From the NCBI GenBank assembly GCA_013396525.1, contig VWYX01000215.1:62001-126000 (forward strand): a DNA stretch of 64,000 nucleotides, written 5' to 3'. The translations under genes and the position numbers were made by a program. The notes beneath the pieces were generated by a model, which saw only the letters and a list, made by a program, of their open reading frames with translations, made no database searches and was not told the DNA's origin. The stretch comes from Chaetorhynchus papuensis (Eukaryota > Chordata > Aves > Passeriformes > Rhipiduridae). Positions 40,485-54,500 of the stretch are shown here, piece by piece; within the stretch, counting starts at the first letter, position 1; every line of letters begins with the position of its first letter.

Positions 40485-41341
40485 AATGAGCTGTTGACCC
40501 CACTGAAGGCAGAGAGGCCCTGCAGAGAGACCTCAGCAAATTAAGAGGTCTGAGCAATCACCAACCATATGAAGTTTAAGACAAGCAAGTACCAGATCCT
40601 GCACCTGGATTGGGACAACCAATGCATGTTCGGACAGACTGGGGAATGAGGGGCTGGAGAGCAGTGCTGCAGAAAGGGCCCTGGGGCTCCTGGTGGATGG
40701 CAGGTTGAATGTGAGTCAGCAGTGCCCTGGCAGCCAGGAGGGCCAACCCTGTCCTGGGGGGCATCAGGCACAGCATCACCAGCCAGGCAAGGGAGGGGAT
40801 TGTCCCACTCTGCTCTGCACTGGGGCGGCCTCACCTCGAGTGCTGGGGGCAGTTTTGGGTGCTAAAATACAGAAGAGACATTAAGCTGTTAAGGGAGTGT
40901 CCAAAGGAGGGGAACGAAGATGGTGAAGGGCCTTGAGGGAAAGACATACGAGGAATGGCTGAGGTCACTTGGTCTGTTCAGCCTGGACATGAGGAGACTG
41001 AGGGGAGACCTTACTGCAGTCTGCAACTTCCTCATGAGGGGAAGAGGAGGGGCAGCCACTGATCTCTCTGGTGACCTGTGACAGACACAGCACGAAGCTG
41101 TGTCAGGGGAGGTTTAGGTTGGATATTAGGAAAAGATTTTTCACCCAGAGGGTGGTCAAGCACTGGAACAGGCTCCCCAGGGAAGTGGTCACAGCACCAA
41201 GCCTGATAAAGTTCAACAAGAGTTTGGACAAAACTCTTGGGCATATGGTGTGACTCTTGGGGTGTCCTCTGCAGGGCAGGGAGTTGGACTCAATAACCTT
41301 TGTGGGTCCCATCCAACTCAGGACATTCTATGATTCTATGA
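40485..41341 (+). repeat. CR1 LINE, 5'-truncated, with intact 3' tail
   Basis: About 860 bp of GC-rich CR1 in an AT-rich intron. Recognisable blocks run from CAGCAGTGCCCTGGCAGCCA, through GTTCAGCCTGGACATGAGGA and GGAGGTTTAGGTTGGATATT, to TGGAACAGGCTCCCCAGGGA and the end ATTCTATGATTCTATGAT. Stop codons and indels prevent a working reverse transcriptase. It is inserted against the direction of ULK4 transcription. The base composition contrast and tail suggest it is the youngest CR1 here. Confidence 0.92.
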
Positions 41342-42594
41342 TCTTATATTATACTATATATAGATACATATACTTGAATATATGTAACTAACATTAATAT
41401 TAAATATGAATATCCCTTCTGAAACAGAAAGTATCTGTCATGATTGGATAAAATATAGGAACTCTAAGAGCCATGCACTTTAGGCAGGAGAAATCAGGAC
41501 CCCGCTCTCTTAGAGACTGCACACAAACATTTAAAAGTTGAACTTAGACAAATACAGATGCCTGGAACAGGCATTTTGTGTCACTGTTGGAAACAGTTGT
41601 TGCAAAAGATTAGTAAATAAATATCAGAATGTTTACTACATGCATTCTGACAGACCACAACATTATACCAAGACTAAACATGTCAAATCAAGCCTATGAT
41701 TTACTTATTTATGAGTGTACCAATTTCCTTATTTTGACACATAATTGAACTAAACTGTTTTTTGCCTGAGTTGAAAATCAGCTTCTGTCTTAAGTTAACA
41801 ACTCTGAAATGCAGGAAATCTGAACTTGCATTCCCCTACAGATAAAAGACTTTCCCAATCTTCTATCCATCACCCTAAAACTCCTTTCACGGGCACATAT
41901 ACTTTTTTGTCACTGTTAGATTTTCAGGCACAGAAGGTATGTGGAAATGACACTACCTGCATTTTCTGAACATTTTGTTCCTTTATAGGCAAATAAAAGG
42001 GACACACACATATTTCAAACTTCTTCCTGTTCTACTGTTCTGTTTCAGAGAGCAATTCTGCTTTGATAATGACAGATCTTATAAAACTTCAGAAATCCAA
42101 GAACACTTCAGAGTAGTTCATAATGAAACTCAAGAACAGTGAACTCACCCTACAAAACTCAAAGCTATATAAACTATAGTACTGAATGACATGAATTGGT
42201 TTTATTTTCTTGAATTTTTATTAAATACATCAAATAAAGCTTCTTAACTGGCAATAAAAACTAGAAGTATTTATAATGCATATACAATGCACTGTGGTTA
42301 TTCAGACCTTATTACAAAAAGTTAGTTTGCCATTTTCATAAATACTGAGACAATATGACAATAATCACTTCAGAAAACATCCTGATGTTTTCTGAGCTTA
42401 GAACAATTCCATGAATTCATTATTTAATGACATATAACTATTTTTTTTAATTATTAATGCAAGAATGCAAAACTTACCTACATGTAATAAAGAAAAGCTG
42501 GTGACAAATGTTTTCAGAGCTGCATTGCCACAGGACAAGAGACAATGGCCACAAGTGAAAACTCCAATCACAAAAAAGTTAACTTTTTCTTATG

Positions 42595-42762
42595 CAGGAG
42601 GTGCTGTCATTGCTCAGGGAGATTGTGGGACCATAGTTCTTAGAGACATTCAAGAGTTAAACAGACATGTCCCTGAGCAACCTGATCTATTTAGACCTAC
42701 TGTGAACAGGAGGTTGGAGTAGATGACCTCCAGAGGTCCATTCCATCCTAAAGTCTTGGATA
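42595..42762 (+). repeat. CR1 LINE 3' fragment
   Basis: The block GAGCAACCTGATCTATTTAG, then AGGAGGTTGGAGTAGATGAC and CTCCAGAGGTCCATTCCATC is a CR1 3' end. The terminal short tandem tail is degraded (CTTGGATAGTTTT). An 85-codon open frame overlapping it is not a gene. Confidence 0.85.
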
Positions 42763-43973
42763 GTTTTAAAGCTTCGAACACATTTTAAAAAACATGTATC
42801 TACATTACAAATGAGCGTCCTCACAAACTGAAAGTGTAGAAATGTGCAGCCATACTTGGCTAGCCTAGATATAATTTTAAATTTATGTTTAATTAAATTT
42901 AATTTGAACTATTGCAAGGCAAATGTATTTCTATTTTGTGTCATTTTTTTCAAGAAAAAATACATCAATATAAATTATTAAGAAAAATTTGACATGTTTC
43001 AGGACTAAGAAGTGATTTTATTTTATAGGAATAAATTAGTGTCTTATGGATGTCTTGATTTAGTTTCTGTACACTGTATATTCAGAAACAGCAACTCTTC
43101 CATTACTAAATTTATAATTAAATAGCATCTCACTACCTTAGAGTGACATCTTACTCTAATTATGAGCTGGAAATCATCCACAATACAAACTCAATCCTGT
43201 GTTCTGGTCACGTGAAGGTTTGAAGATATTAAAATGTATCTAGGCTCTTTCTTTATTAATCACAATCTGTAGGCAATAGAGATCTCAAAAAGGAAGGAAA
43301 AAAAGGTATTTCCTCTTGCTTTCCACCTTCTAGCAACCTCTGACATGTTTTCTGCCTTGAGCTTTGCCTTGGGCAAAAATAAAGTCAAGTGGTCTCATAC
43401 AAACAGTGAATGTAAACCCTCCACTCAATTCTTTTTCATTTTACAAGTGGAACTATATGCATATTTTTCTTCCCTTCTTCTAGCACAGCTAAGCCATCAC
43501 CAAAACCAATGAAGAACACAGCATAGCACATGTATAATAATTACTACTTTTTTGCCTCAAAAGAATGCTGACAAGCCAGTAAGATAACAATGCAGTTTTA
43601 AAAAACTGTGTATCATCCAGTTCAAGAAAGATACTTAAGTCTTGCTCAAAGATTTACAAATTGCAAGAGGGCAGCACAAACTGTCAGAACACTTCTCAGC
43701 AGATGCTTACATCATTAATAAATTTCATATTTATTAACAGTAATTTATATTTACTATCCCATTCCCCCAACACAAGCAGCAATACATAAATGTTGAACGT
43801 ACAGAGAACACTGCATTAATCTCCTGCTTAGGTCATGGTCTTATGATTATTTAAATTCAAGAGCAATACTTGGTTGACAAGGTACTGTAGTGCTGCAGGC
43901 TACAATCCTCACACAATGCCTAAAGGGTTATTACTGTGGAGAAATCCTACTGAGGACCATGAAAGAGCCTTAC

Positions 43974-44057
43974 CCCTTCCCGAAGACACCTCATTAGCAC
44001 AGTGTAAGCAGCTGAGGGAACAGCCCAGCATTCCCTGGGGTGCTCCCCTTTTTCCTC
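43974..44057 (-). CDS. ULK4: ULK4 exon w5 (84 nt, frame-neutral)
   Basis: Twenty-eight codons, phase 0 at both ends: EEKGEHPRECWAVP, then SAAYTVLMRCLREG. Human, from memory, is EEKKKNPRECWAVPLAAYTVLMRCLREG-like. The acceptor is ttcatttcag and the donor is GGG|GTAAGGCTC. It was found by searching for the antisense of the Cys-Trp-Ala-Val-Pro core. A plus-strand open frame covers the same bases and is a shadow. Confidence 0.95.
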
Positions 44058-47000
44058 CTGAAATGAAGCCAACGGCACAATTGATTAAATCAAAAAATCA
44101 CAACAATCTCAGTCACATAAAAAATGGGTAGCCTGGTCTTAATAAGGTTCATATTACACACATTTCAAATTAACATATGCAATTCCATATATTAAATTTC
44201 AGGACATTATTACTATTTAACGTTATTTCATGTGCAGCATGGAGATTGATATTTTATTAGCTTATCTAAATCCATAGCTTATTTAACCTCCAAAATCCAT
44301 AACAGAATTTGCTCTAATATTTCTGCATTTCATCAATGCATTCTAATTGACACAGACACAAAAAAGTGTCTGTTCTTTCATTCCTCTCAACCATTTTGAG
44401 TACTTCAGAAAGAGACAACTGACTATTAAGACTAGAAATGCTTCTCTTTAAATGTGATCTAATTGTACCAAACAAACAAAATGAATTTTTTTGGTAGTTT
44501 AAAAAAAAAAAGTAAATTTTCTTTAGAAAAAAATGCTCAAAATCATATAAAGAGATACTAAGTGTTTAAGAAAATTTACTGTATGATATAGCCTTCAACA
44601 CATATGAACACTGTTCCAAGATCTTAATGTGTATTTCCTTGAAATCACCCTATTAGAGAGGCTAATCCACTACTAGTTGAATAGGGGCTTAATTCTTCCA
44701 TTAGAAATGGGCTTTACTTCTCCCATGCCTGCAGTAGCTTATTGTAAAATTTTAAGTTTAAAAGGAGACACTTGGATATCACTGGGATTTAACTGCAACA
44801 ACTTCCATATCCAGGCTAGTAACAACACAGAGCTATTAGCAAGTGGAAAAAACATAGCCTCTTTTGGGAAAGAAAGTGAGAAATAATAGGCATTAGATAG
44901 TGTGAAGATGATAGGCCATGAAATCATGAGAAACTTGTTTTATTAAGCAGACAAAGGATGACAAGCAGTAATTTCTTCAGAAATTATACAATTTTTGAAC
45001 TCTACTAATTATATTCTCACATTATTTTTAGCATTCTAATTAACTGGTTTTAATAAAAGGCATAGGATGGGCAAGGCGGGGAATAATGATGCAGAAACAA
45101 ACAACACTTTGTAAATTTGCTGATTTCTGAGTGGCTAACAGTAATTCAACATATATGATATGATCATTTCAGGCATTTAATTAAAGCATGGCAAATGAGC
45201 ATGGAAGACTATTACTAAATTGTCTAGTAAAATTAATTTTCTTCTGTCATTGAAAACAAAACTTTATTTGCCACATATATCCATAGAGAAAATAAGTTTG
45301 TTAAATCTCCCATTTGTAAGCTTTGTTTCTGCTAAGTTTGTATTAGGAGGTATGGGACAATATAAACAGTAATAACAAGGGTGGCTTGTCATCCAACAGA
45401 TACATCAGATCCACTCCATTCCACCCCCTCTATCTTATCTGAGTAAGAACATGCTGATAAGTAATCACAGTTTGCCTTCCAAGGCCCTGTGTTTAAGTTT
45501 AAGAAAACACAGTGCAAGTTTCAAGAAAGGGAAGGTAGGTTACTTTCACACAGTCAAAAGTGGAATTTTTTCTATCTTGAAGAGGCAGTGCAAGACTAGG
45601 AGTCAAAACGGAGTTAAAATGACAATCTATGGCGGAATTAGCATGGGTTTGTTTCTCATTGTATTCACCTCATTTAACCAGAAATTCTTTCAAGGTCTTT
45701 TGTAACCATGAACATTAAATGTACTATAAAATAAAAAGCCTTAAGAAATCATGCAGTCCTAAAACATTAAGAGTTCTTCCATTCTTCAAACCGATTAATG
45801 ACTTTCTGCAAGGTTTAATCTGTATTTAGAAATTTTAAAAGGCAAAAGGGGTATGAAACTTAGTGCCATTCTTAATTACCTAAACATAATGTACACCATT
45901 TGACACTTAATAAACTTAAATATATCATCAAACACTGGGGAATCTTCCTACTTTTTGCTCACAGCCCATGTTGACTTTGATTAAACTTTAGGTTCTGCAC
46001 CCTAATAACACAAACAGCACAAAATGAATAAAAATATTACATAGAACTTTAAAGTTTTCCCCCAAGGCAATCCACTCAGGAGTATCAGAACATGCTCCCT
46101 GGAGTCTGCTCATGCTACTTGTGAATTGCTCTTGGCTTCAGTTTGGAATAAAAATGCAGAGATGGAGTGTAAGATCTTACTTATGAGATCTCATATGTAA
46201 GCACACACACTATATCAGAGTTTAGGATTGCACAGACCATTACCATCATCTGGACATTTCCCAGTATTTCTAAGTCATAGAAGTGGCAAACAGCGAACCT
46301 TGTACTTTACCTAATTAATAATGCTGCACCTAAACAGCTGAATTTGACTTTAAGTAGTTGATAATTTATGATTTACCAAATGTTCATGTGAAAAAGAAAT
46401 AACCTTTACCATTATTTAATATTAAATTTGTGGCTGGCCCTAGAAATACTTCACAAAACCCCAGAGGGAGTAAATGTATAAATAAAAAACTTACAGTTTA
46501 AATAAAAATATTTAGCAGTTTGATAAAACAATCAAGTAGGCCAAAGGAAGTGCAAAATGGAAGGAAACATGAAAAACAAGTGTACAGTCCTTAATGAATT
46601 AGATGCAGTTATGATTTATTTTTCTTTATTAGTCAAGTCATAAGGCTTTGCTGTTTAAGGATATTAGTTGGCAATAAACTTTCTCGTCTGATTTATTATA
46701 TTACCCCTGACTTGCTATATGATCTTGGCAAGGTCATTCAACACTCCTGTTCAGCAGTTAAATAAGCAAAAAAATGCCTACAACACTACAGTATTCTGAA
46801 GTTAAATACATATGAAATAGAAAAATGAAAAGTGCTTTTCTTAAAATAATTGAAGGGTTAGTATCTCCAAGCATACAAATCACACTGATAGTTTTGAAAT
46901 TTTACCAAGACATGGTGTCTTGAGTTCATGTGTGTCCAAATATTTATTCCTATACTCTAATAATTTCTTAGCTATAACATAATGCTATCCATTAATAATA

Positions 47001-48393
47001 TGTATGCATATATATATAGAGATATATATAAAACCAACCTTGAAACCGGACAGAGTTGCCATTTATATGCAAGTTGTCATGCTTTAAACATCGTGAAGTT
47101 CATACACAGACTGAAAAATTTATCAATTCACATTTTCAGAAGGAAAAAACCTGTGCAAATCATTTTGGTGTTATATAACCAGTGTTAACAGAATTGTTTC
47201 AGCTATTAGAGTTTAATTTCAAAATAAAATCAAGCCAGGCAAAATATTCCTGCCAAATATAATTTTTAAGTTGGAGTTTAAAGTTTATTTGTTTGATGAT
47301 TGCAGGTACAAATCCTTTCTCCTGAGGAAAACTGAGAAAGTATTAAAACATATAAACTGTGACTGTGGATACATTTTTCAGAACATGGTTTCTCATTATA
47401 AGTTCTGTGAGTGTGTATTTGACAAATACTTTGGCAATTGTCCAATGAAAATAGGACAATGCTTGTTTTTCTACAAAAACCAGGGCAACCACTACATCTT
47501 GTGGAATATGCAAAGGAGCTAGAGGATAAAGAAAATAAACCATGGAAGTTTAGCGCAAAACTAAAGCCAAAGCAACGATTCATTTGCTACTTTCGCTGCA
47601 TTACCAACTCACTTGTTAAACTAATGTGTCAGCATTCAGAGCTATTAGATAATGCAGGTAGTACAAAGGCTTCAGAGAAGCCAAGGTTAGCCTTTTCCTG
47701 CTTGGAGATACCTTTGTTTCTATTAAGTAAAAGAGTATTTTACACTTTGAATAAGGAGAAAGAAATGTGAATGTTTAAAGGAGCTGTCAACTTCAATTCT
47801 TAATATTGACAGTATTCTTTCTCTACAAATAACCTCTGATTTTAATGTGAATCTACTATTAATGTAACTTTTAATGTGAATATACTATTTCTAAAGGTTT
47901 AAATCAGTTTTAATCAGGAATAAACACAAGTCCATTTGAAATTAGTCAGGATCATTCCATTTCCTTTTCCACGTTGCTGAGGATCCAACCATGCTACAAT
48001 AAGATCTACTATGAATTAGATACATCAATGCACTAATATATTGATTTATTGATATTACAGGCTGTCCTCATACATCCTGTTTAATCAACATCTCTAGTTT
48101 AGCTGTTCGAACGCTTAGATCTGCCACTTGGAGGCCAGCAGTGTTTACGGTGCTTGATTTAATCCTTTTATGAAGTTAAAATTCTACACTTGAAGAATGC
48201 TGTTTAATTAATCTCACATGAAGTAAACAATTGAACTAGCATGTTTCTTAAAGTAGAATAAGTATTAGAGAAGATAGAAGGACCAGAAACTGTTGACTAC
48301 ACAAATGACTAAGTAATTTGATTTTTTGGTCTACTTTTCCATGGGAAATGTTTTCACATTTCCCAAATTGGTAAGGATCACTTGCAGTCTTAC
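44058..48393 (-). other. ULK4: ULK4 intron w4-w5 (4.3 kb)
   Basis: AT-rich intron with TA/TATG low-complexity DNA near 46999-47030. Region 47270-47770 is open in several overlapping frames on both strands, but I recognise no protein there. Confidence 0.85.
47838..47890. repeat. Imperfect direct repeat (about 21 bp x 2)
   Basis: TTTTAATGTGAATCTACTAT is followed about 8 bp later by TTTTAATGTGAATATACTAT, differing at one base. It appears to be a simple local duplication in the intron. Confidence 0.85.
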
Positions 48394-48501
48394 CTTGCTG
48401 GCTATGAGGTAAAGCAGCTCCCCAAGTGCTGGGAGAAAGCATTGCTTCAATTTGCTGTTTCTGAAGTTCTCTCTGATTAGTTCGGTTAAAAGTGTAATTG
48501 C
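48394..48501 (-). CDS. ULK4: ULK4 exon w4 (108 nt, frame-neutral)
   Basis: Thirty-six codons, phase 0 at both ends, reading AITLLTELIRENFRNSKLK then QCFLPALGELLYLIASK. This is nearly identical to human AIVLLTELIRENFRNSKLK as remembered. The acceptor is tttttttaatttag and the donor is AAG|GTAAGACT. A longer open frame covers the same bases in another frame and should be ignored. An 11.4-kb intron separates it from w3. Confidence 0.95.
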
Positions 48502-51500
48502 CTAAATTAAAAAAATCAAACAATAGAACAACACATGTATTTTGTCAGGCAAAACATACTGCTAAAGGTAAAAAGCTTTATCTCAAATGCCACCTTACTG
48601 ATACACTCTTCACTTATGCTAAAGAACCATTTGCAAGGGATTTAGCAAGCATTGAAAAAAAGAAAAAATAATTATTACAAAACATTATATATGCAATGTG
48701 GAGAAAAATGCAACAAGGAATTAGTCAAGGTGACAAATTATCAGCTATCTGTTCTTTCACTTCACTCAGGACAATAGAAATAGGTCTGCCAGGAAAAAAA
48801 GCCTACTTGCTGTTCCTGTGTTTCTGTCAGAAGATCTGAAAGTTCTCACCATCAGGTTACAAAAAGAACGAACAACAAGAAACTTCTAATGATGTCTTTT
48901 GTGTAGATATTATATCAAAGGAAAAGAACTATTAAAGTTTTGTCTCCTGATCTCTAAGTTCACAGGTGACTTACTGTGTAAGAACTGGACATATCATTTT
49001 AGGTTTTTCATATTTCATGAATTTTTGTATGCAAAGCATGAATATGTATGTATGCGTGTGTGTGTGCGTATAGATGTGTCGTTTATAAAGAAGAGGTGGA
49101 AGGAAATTAGAAAATTTGATTCATCTTGTGCAGATGACCTAGTAAGAAATCACTTTCCCATGCAGAAGTATTCAGCAGTACAGCACTGTCTCTCCCTTGG
49201 AGCACCAAGGAGTTTTTATCCTCAACTTCCCTTGTTTTACTTCACCTTCTGACCTTAGCAGCTTCATAACTCCAATCTTTGTACAGCAAAATCATATCAA
49301 AACTGGAAATGCAGTCTTCAAATCAAAGCAAAAAGATCTACTAACAAACTTTGACCTTGTCCTCATTTTTTTAATGTAGTGGTATGGTCATCAACTGTTT
49401 TCTTTACCTGCTTTCAGAGCATTTCTACACATTTTATTCAGGAACTTTAATTAGCCATCATTCCAGAGAAAATTTTACTTTCGTATTTAAGAAATAAATA
49501 TATCAGTAGTATTCTAGTATGTCATCTTGAGAAAGTAGTAGTCAAGTAAGTTGATTCAAGTGCAATTCTGCACTAAATGATGAACACATAATAGCAGCAT
49601 TTTCTCCTTTATTAGATTTACTTTCTACAACTATACAGAATTACTCTTGCTTTTGTGGTGAAATATATTTTGAGAACTACTTTGATTGTGTAATCAATAC
49701 CATTAAAAGTACCTTGTCACTGTGGCATTAGTAGAGATTGCACATACCCAGTTAACATCCCTCAACTTTGTCTCTTCAGACTCAGGGTGAACCTGCCATG
49801 AGACAGTATTTAACTATACAAAATTGATGAACTGTGTGATAACACGAGCTGCTGACCATAGTTCCAGCAGACTAGCTAGGTACATCAAATCATTATGACA
49901 CCTAAGTTGCACTTGTTTGTTTGCAGGCAGAACTTGAAGAAAATACAAATCAATTTGTACATCTGCTATAAAGGATCAAGGCAGGCTGCTCAAAATGATC
50001 AGTTTTAATGATGAATCTCAACCAGCAGAAAACTCTGTATCAACACTAATACTGGTTTGCACCTGCAATACTTGCTTTGCCAAAGCATGGTTAATATATT
50101 GGTAAATTTTTATGACACATTATCTAAATACATTTACGTGTGCAGTCCTACAATTTTTTAAATTCTACATTCTATTAATTAAAAGCATGATTTAACCTTT
50201 GTGGGTAATAAATTATATATTCACTATATTCACTTGTACTAAGTTGTTTGGCTACCTTACTGCTCAATTGAAGTTTGACAAAACAGTCATTAACATTAAA
50301 TATACTGTGTAGATTATCCATCTTCTGTGTTGTGGGGGTTTTTTGTTTGTCATTAAAATTAAGAATTTAAGATCTAAAATGAATGAAAATTAAATCCAAG
50401 AACAATATTTCATATTGGTGAACAGAAATTATTGTTTCTCACTCTCCTTCAAGATTCCAGGACAAGTTATTATTGTTATTCCAAAGAGATTCTAGTTATT
50501 ATTTTTATTCTAAAGTGATAAGAAAAGGAAGTAATTCTTCTCATATTCCAATTCCTACTCTTTTCTCATATATGATTGAAAAAAGAAGTAAAACTGAGTT
50601 AACAAAATTCAAATTAAGAAGTAATTTCCTTTCTTGTGCACTAAAAAAACCTGCCAAAAAGCTAGTCAACACTGCAATAAATTCAAGTTCTTATTTGAAA
50701 AAAATTGTTCATGAAATATGAGAGAAGGTGTGTCTGAAGAAATCTGAGCTATTAGTGACTGATTTGCGCTAAAATTGTTACCTCTTAAAGAGAAACAGAA
50801 GTTGCACAAAACTTACAGTTCTTATCTTTGTATATTATAATACATTTGTCCATTATGGGTTAATTTTAGTAACTGTAAGAAGATCCATAACAAGAATGGA
50901 GTACTATGGCAGAAGGCACTGAACGTGAAATAATTACCACACATTACAGAGGATACTCATCATCTCTTATACACAAGACTTTATTTACCTCACTAAGATA
51001 ATGGCCTCATTTTCTCTAGAGAGCACACAGAGTACAGAACTGCCCTGTGATTTCCCTCCCTTCACTGAACACAGTTAAATAATCAAATATTATACAAGTG
51101 CAGGAAATGGGGTTCACAGCATACACCACATACTGAACTGGCAGAGTGTGTCAAGAACCTATTTAAGATTTTCTTGTGTCCTCTGCAATGGAAGCTTTGA
51201 AACAGGAAGTCATGATTCATCATATATTACAAATAAAATTATATAGAAACACAAATATTTTTATAAAATACATTTAATGTTATATGATATACGGTGTTCA
51301 TCATTTCACAAACACATTTTAAATGACCTAAAACAAGGAAGACAAACTGTATCCTGCTCTTGACAGGACACTTCTAATCTTGACAAATGTGATTTGCACA
51401 AGATTTAAAATATTCTTTCATCCTTTCATAAGGAAAAAATGTAAGACCTGAAAAAAAAATCTGCCAAGACACTTTGATTCAATGTTAAAGGGTGGTATAA

Positions 51501-54500
51501 ATTTTAGGTAAAGAAAGCACCACAGTGTCTGTGGGAAAATGCACAACAGAAAAATTAAATTTATTTTAACTACAGACTGACAAATAAAGTCTCATTCTTA
51601 TCTATAGTACATTCTTTTTCTTTTCAACCTGCCTACATTTTCCCGTTCATAGAAGTAGATAGTAATGAACTGCAAGTCTTACACTGTCTAGTAAAAGCAT
51701 CTTAAATTTAATAAATTATCTACACCTTTTACACTAGCTGCCAAACTGAATAGATATAGTATAGCTATAAGAAAAAAAGAAATAAGAAAGTTTCATATCT
51801 GGATAAACAATCATTGCCCTAATTTACAACAATAGTGTGTGGAGTTGATCTATTACCTGTGGCAGATTCTCAATCTATTTCAAGCTGTATCTAGAAGTTT
51901 CCCTGCAGTTTCAAGAGCCGGGAAGTGAAAATTAGAGCATATTCAAAAAAGGAAGGTATTTTATACCTTAAGTTGTAGAGTTGCTATGTACAGATTCACA
52001 GTATTACTACATCTTTGATCTATTAGTGTGACTGTCTGCAAGTATTAGTGGAAATTAAAATATATCTGTAATTCTGCAAACCCTTACAGTGATAAAAGCT
52101 GTCTATGCCTCAAGCATAATGGAAATTATTTTTTAGTTCATTTTCTTGTGAGTACATACACATCATGTAATGTGGGCAAGTAATGGCAAAGCAATCTGAC
52201 TTTCCTCTGAGAAAAGCAATCTCACCACGTTGAGAAAGTATGCCATGGTTTTATTGCCACTAACCAGAAAAGAAACTAGAGTAATATTCATACCAAGTAC
52301 TCATCTTTAAAAGGGTACATGAAAAAAACCCAAAACTACCAGCTTTCTCTGAACATCTTGACTCAAACTGGGTCATGAAGTAAGGAGGACTAAAGAGAAG
52401 TCTGACCATCAGACTATGGATGTGGCATTACTGCTCTCCAGAATGTAGGGGGAGGTGGGGGAAAGAAAGAAAATGAAAAACATTGCAACTCCTCTAGAAC
52501 TCCTCTAGGGAACAATATAAGCTGGAGGTGTAACACTTTTCCAGATGGAATACAATCCAAAATTGATTCCTTACGAAAACTCTCATCTTTTAAACTCTTC
52601 TGTTACTGCTGGAGGAAGAGGTCTTAGTAGATGAGTAGCCAAACCAGATGTCATGAACTCAAAAGGAGGTTCAACTTGCTTGGGAATCCACTCAAGGTCC
52701 CAAAGGGATAAAATCAGAAACAAATAGTAGCAATTAACTTATAAATTTGCTATGTTTACCAACAAATCAAAAACGCAGGTAAAAGTCCTGTTAACAAGTT
52801 TTGGAGTTGTTTGTTTGCTGCTTTTTATTTTTAAGGAAAAAAAAGTTCTTTCTTCTAGTCTGTCATGACAGTTGTATGACTACACAAGCTCAATTGCAGA
52901 TCTTCATGAATGCATCTGATTTCCACTCCAGCCCTTAAGTCTGAAGCTTTTTAATGACAGGAAGGACCAGGTAAAATTATTTGCCGCTAACTGCAAAGAG
53001 ATCCTGTTTTCATTTATGCCAAGGGCAAGGAATGAAAAAGATTGCTCAGGAGCCCAAAAAGCAAAGATTTCTGACTTCAGAACTGAGGCCAGTGGCAATC
53101 AGCTGAAGCTGGTTTACATCTAGAGTTGCAGACTGAAACTAGAAATCAGTCTCCACAGAATACAGGTTGGCAGGAACATCCAAGGAAGTGGTATTTTTCT
53201 TTCTTTTTTCCTCTTCTCTTCCTTGTTTTTACTTTATTCATAAACTGATTTGAAGTTACTCTAAGTCATCATCTTCTTCCAAGCAGTGGGCCTGTTACCC
53301 ACTTTTTAGAAGTCATGCTGCTGACACTCAAAGACCAATGCCCAGCAATAAAATATACATGTTGAATATTTTAGATTGATAATTTCTACACAGAATATCT
53401 CATATTTTAAAAAAAAATTTACAGGGGATTTTCCACAAATTTTCTTTGAAATTAGTTCCCTTTGAGTATTGCAAATTCCTTCCTTCTGCTCAGTGAAGAT
53501 TCAAACTGGACGAAACAACTGCTCTTCCCTACAGAATTCTTTTTTATGCTTTTCAGACGAAAATAACTGTTTTTGTTTCCCCAGACGATGGCTGAAAGGT
53601 CTGGTATTTAGAGGAAAGGCTAGGACTACAACTAATATGCAAGTGATCTTGCCTAACACTGAGTCTGGTTTGAGTGTCTTTCAGTGCAGTAATCAGAAGA
53701 CATCAGACACCCTGGCTTTTCAGCTACCACCAGTGTGCAATTTCTATCACAAAAACATGCTGTAGCCTAATTGTGTCAATCAAGTGTGTGCTTTAGAGCA
53801 AAAGACTGGATTATTTTCTTCTGTTCCTAGTCTACGATTTGATTAATTCACAAGTGCAAGACAAAAGGAGGTGGAAGAAGGGCTCTCTTTTAGGTTAATT
53901 CTTTAAGGTATGCACTTAGTTGGAAGAACTGAACAGTTCAGTGTGCAAATTGTACAACAACTTCCATAGACCCAAAGCCAGTTGGTGTAAAAGAAAGTAC
54001 CAAAAATATATTAAAACCAAATTCTCAGCTATGTCAAGCTTTAATAGAAAAAAAAAAAGGAACTTAGAGCATGCCACAAAGAATTGCAATATTATACGAT
54101 ATGACTTTGCAAACATCACACAGACAACATCAAAATTATGTCAGGAAATATTTAAGGCCTTACACAGATATGTGTTTTCTAAAGTAATGGAAAAAATAAT
54201 TTGTTTCATGTCAAGAAGCTTAGGCACAAATTTTTTCCATGTGGTGTCTCTTGCTCACACACAGAATGCCAACTGCATATTTCATTTTCTGTACGTATTT
54301 GATGGTTCTGCTGATACTGTAGCAAAGTAAGGAAAGCAAATATTTCACTTCTTCCACAGAAAAGAAAATGTTCCTGCTACGTTATTCTAACTACAGAAAC
54401 AATATTCCATCCAGTTCACCTAGCCTGTCACATCCCAAATGCATCTCCAGTGTATATGACAAATATGACATATATACATATCACTACCAGAGATACAGAT

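Larger units (their letters stand above)
37742..43973 (-). other. ULK4: ULK4 intron w5-w6 (6.2 kb)
   Basis: AT-rich intron holding the longest CR1 in the window (40485-41341) and a short CR1 3' fragment (42595-42762), both on the plus strand. G-runs occur at 39267-39280 and 40231-40246. Nothing else was recognised. Confidence 0.85.

Noticed and set aside
47271..47770. Cluster of overlapping open frames on both strands
   Set aside because: Several frames being open at once reflects few stop codons rather than coding. No ULK4 exon is missing here, since w4 and w5 join in phase.
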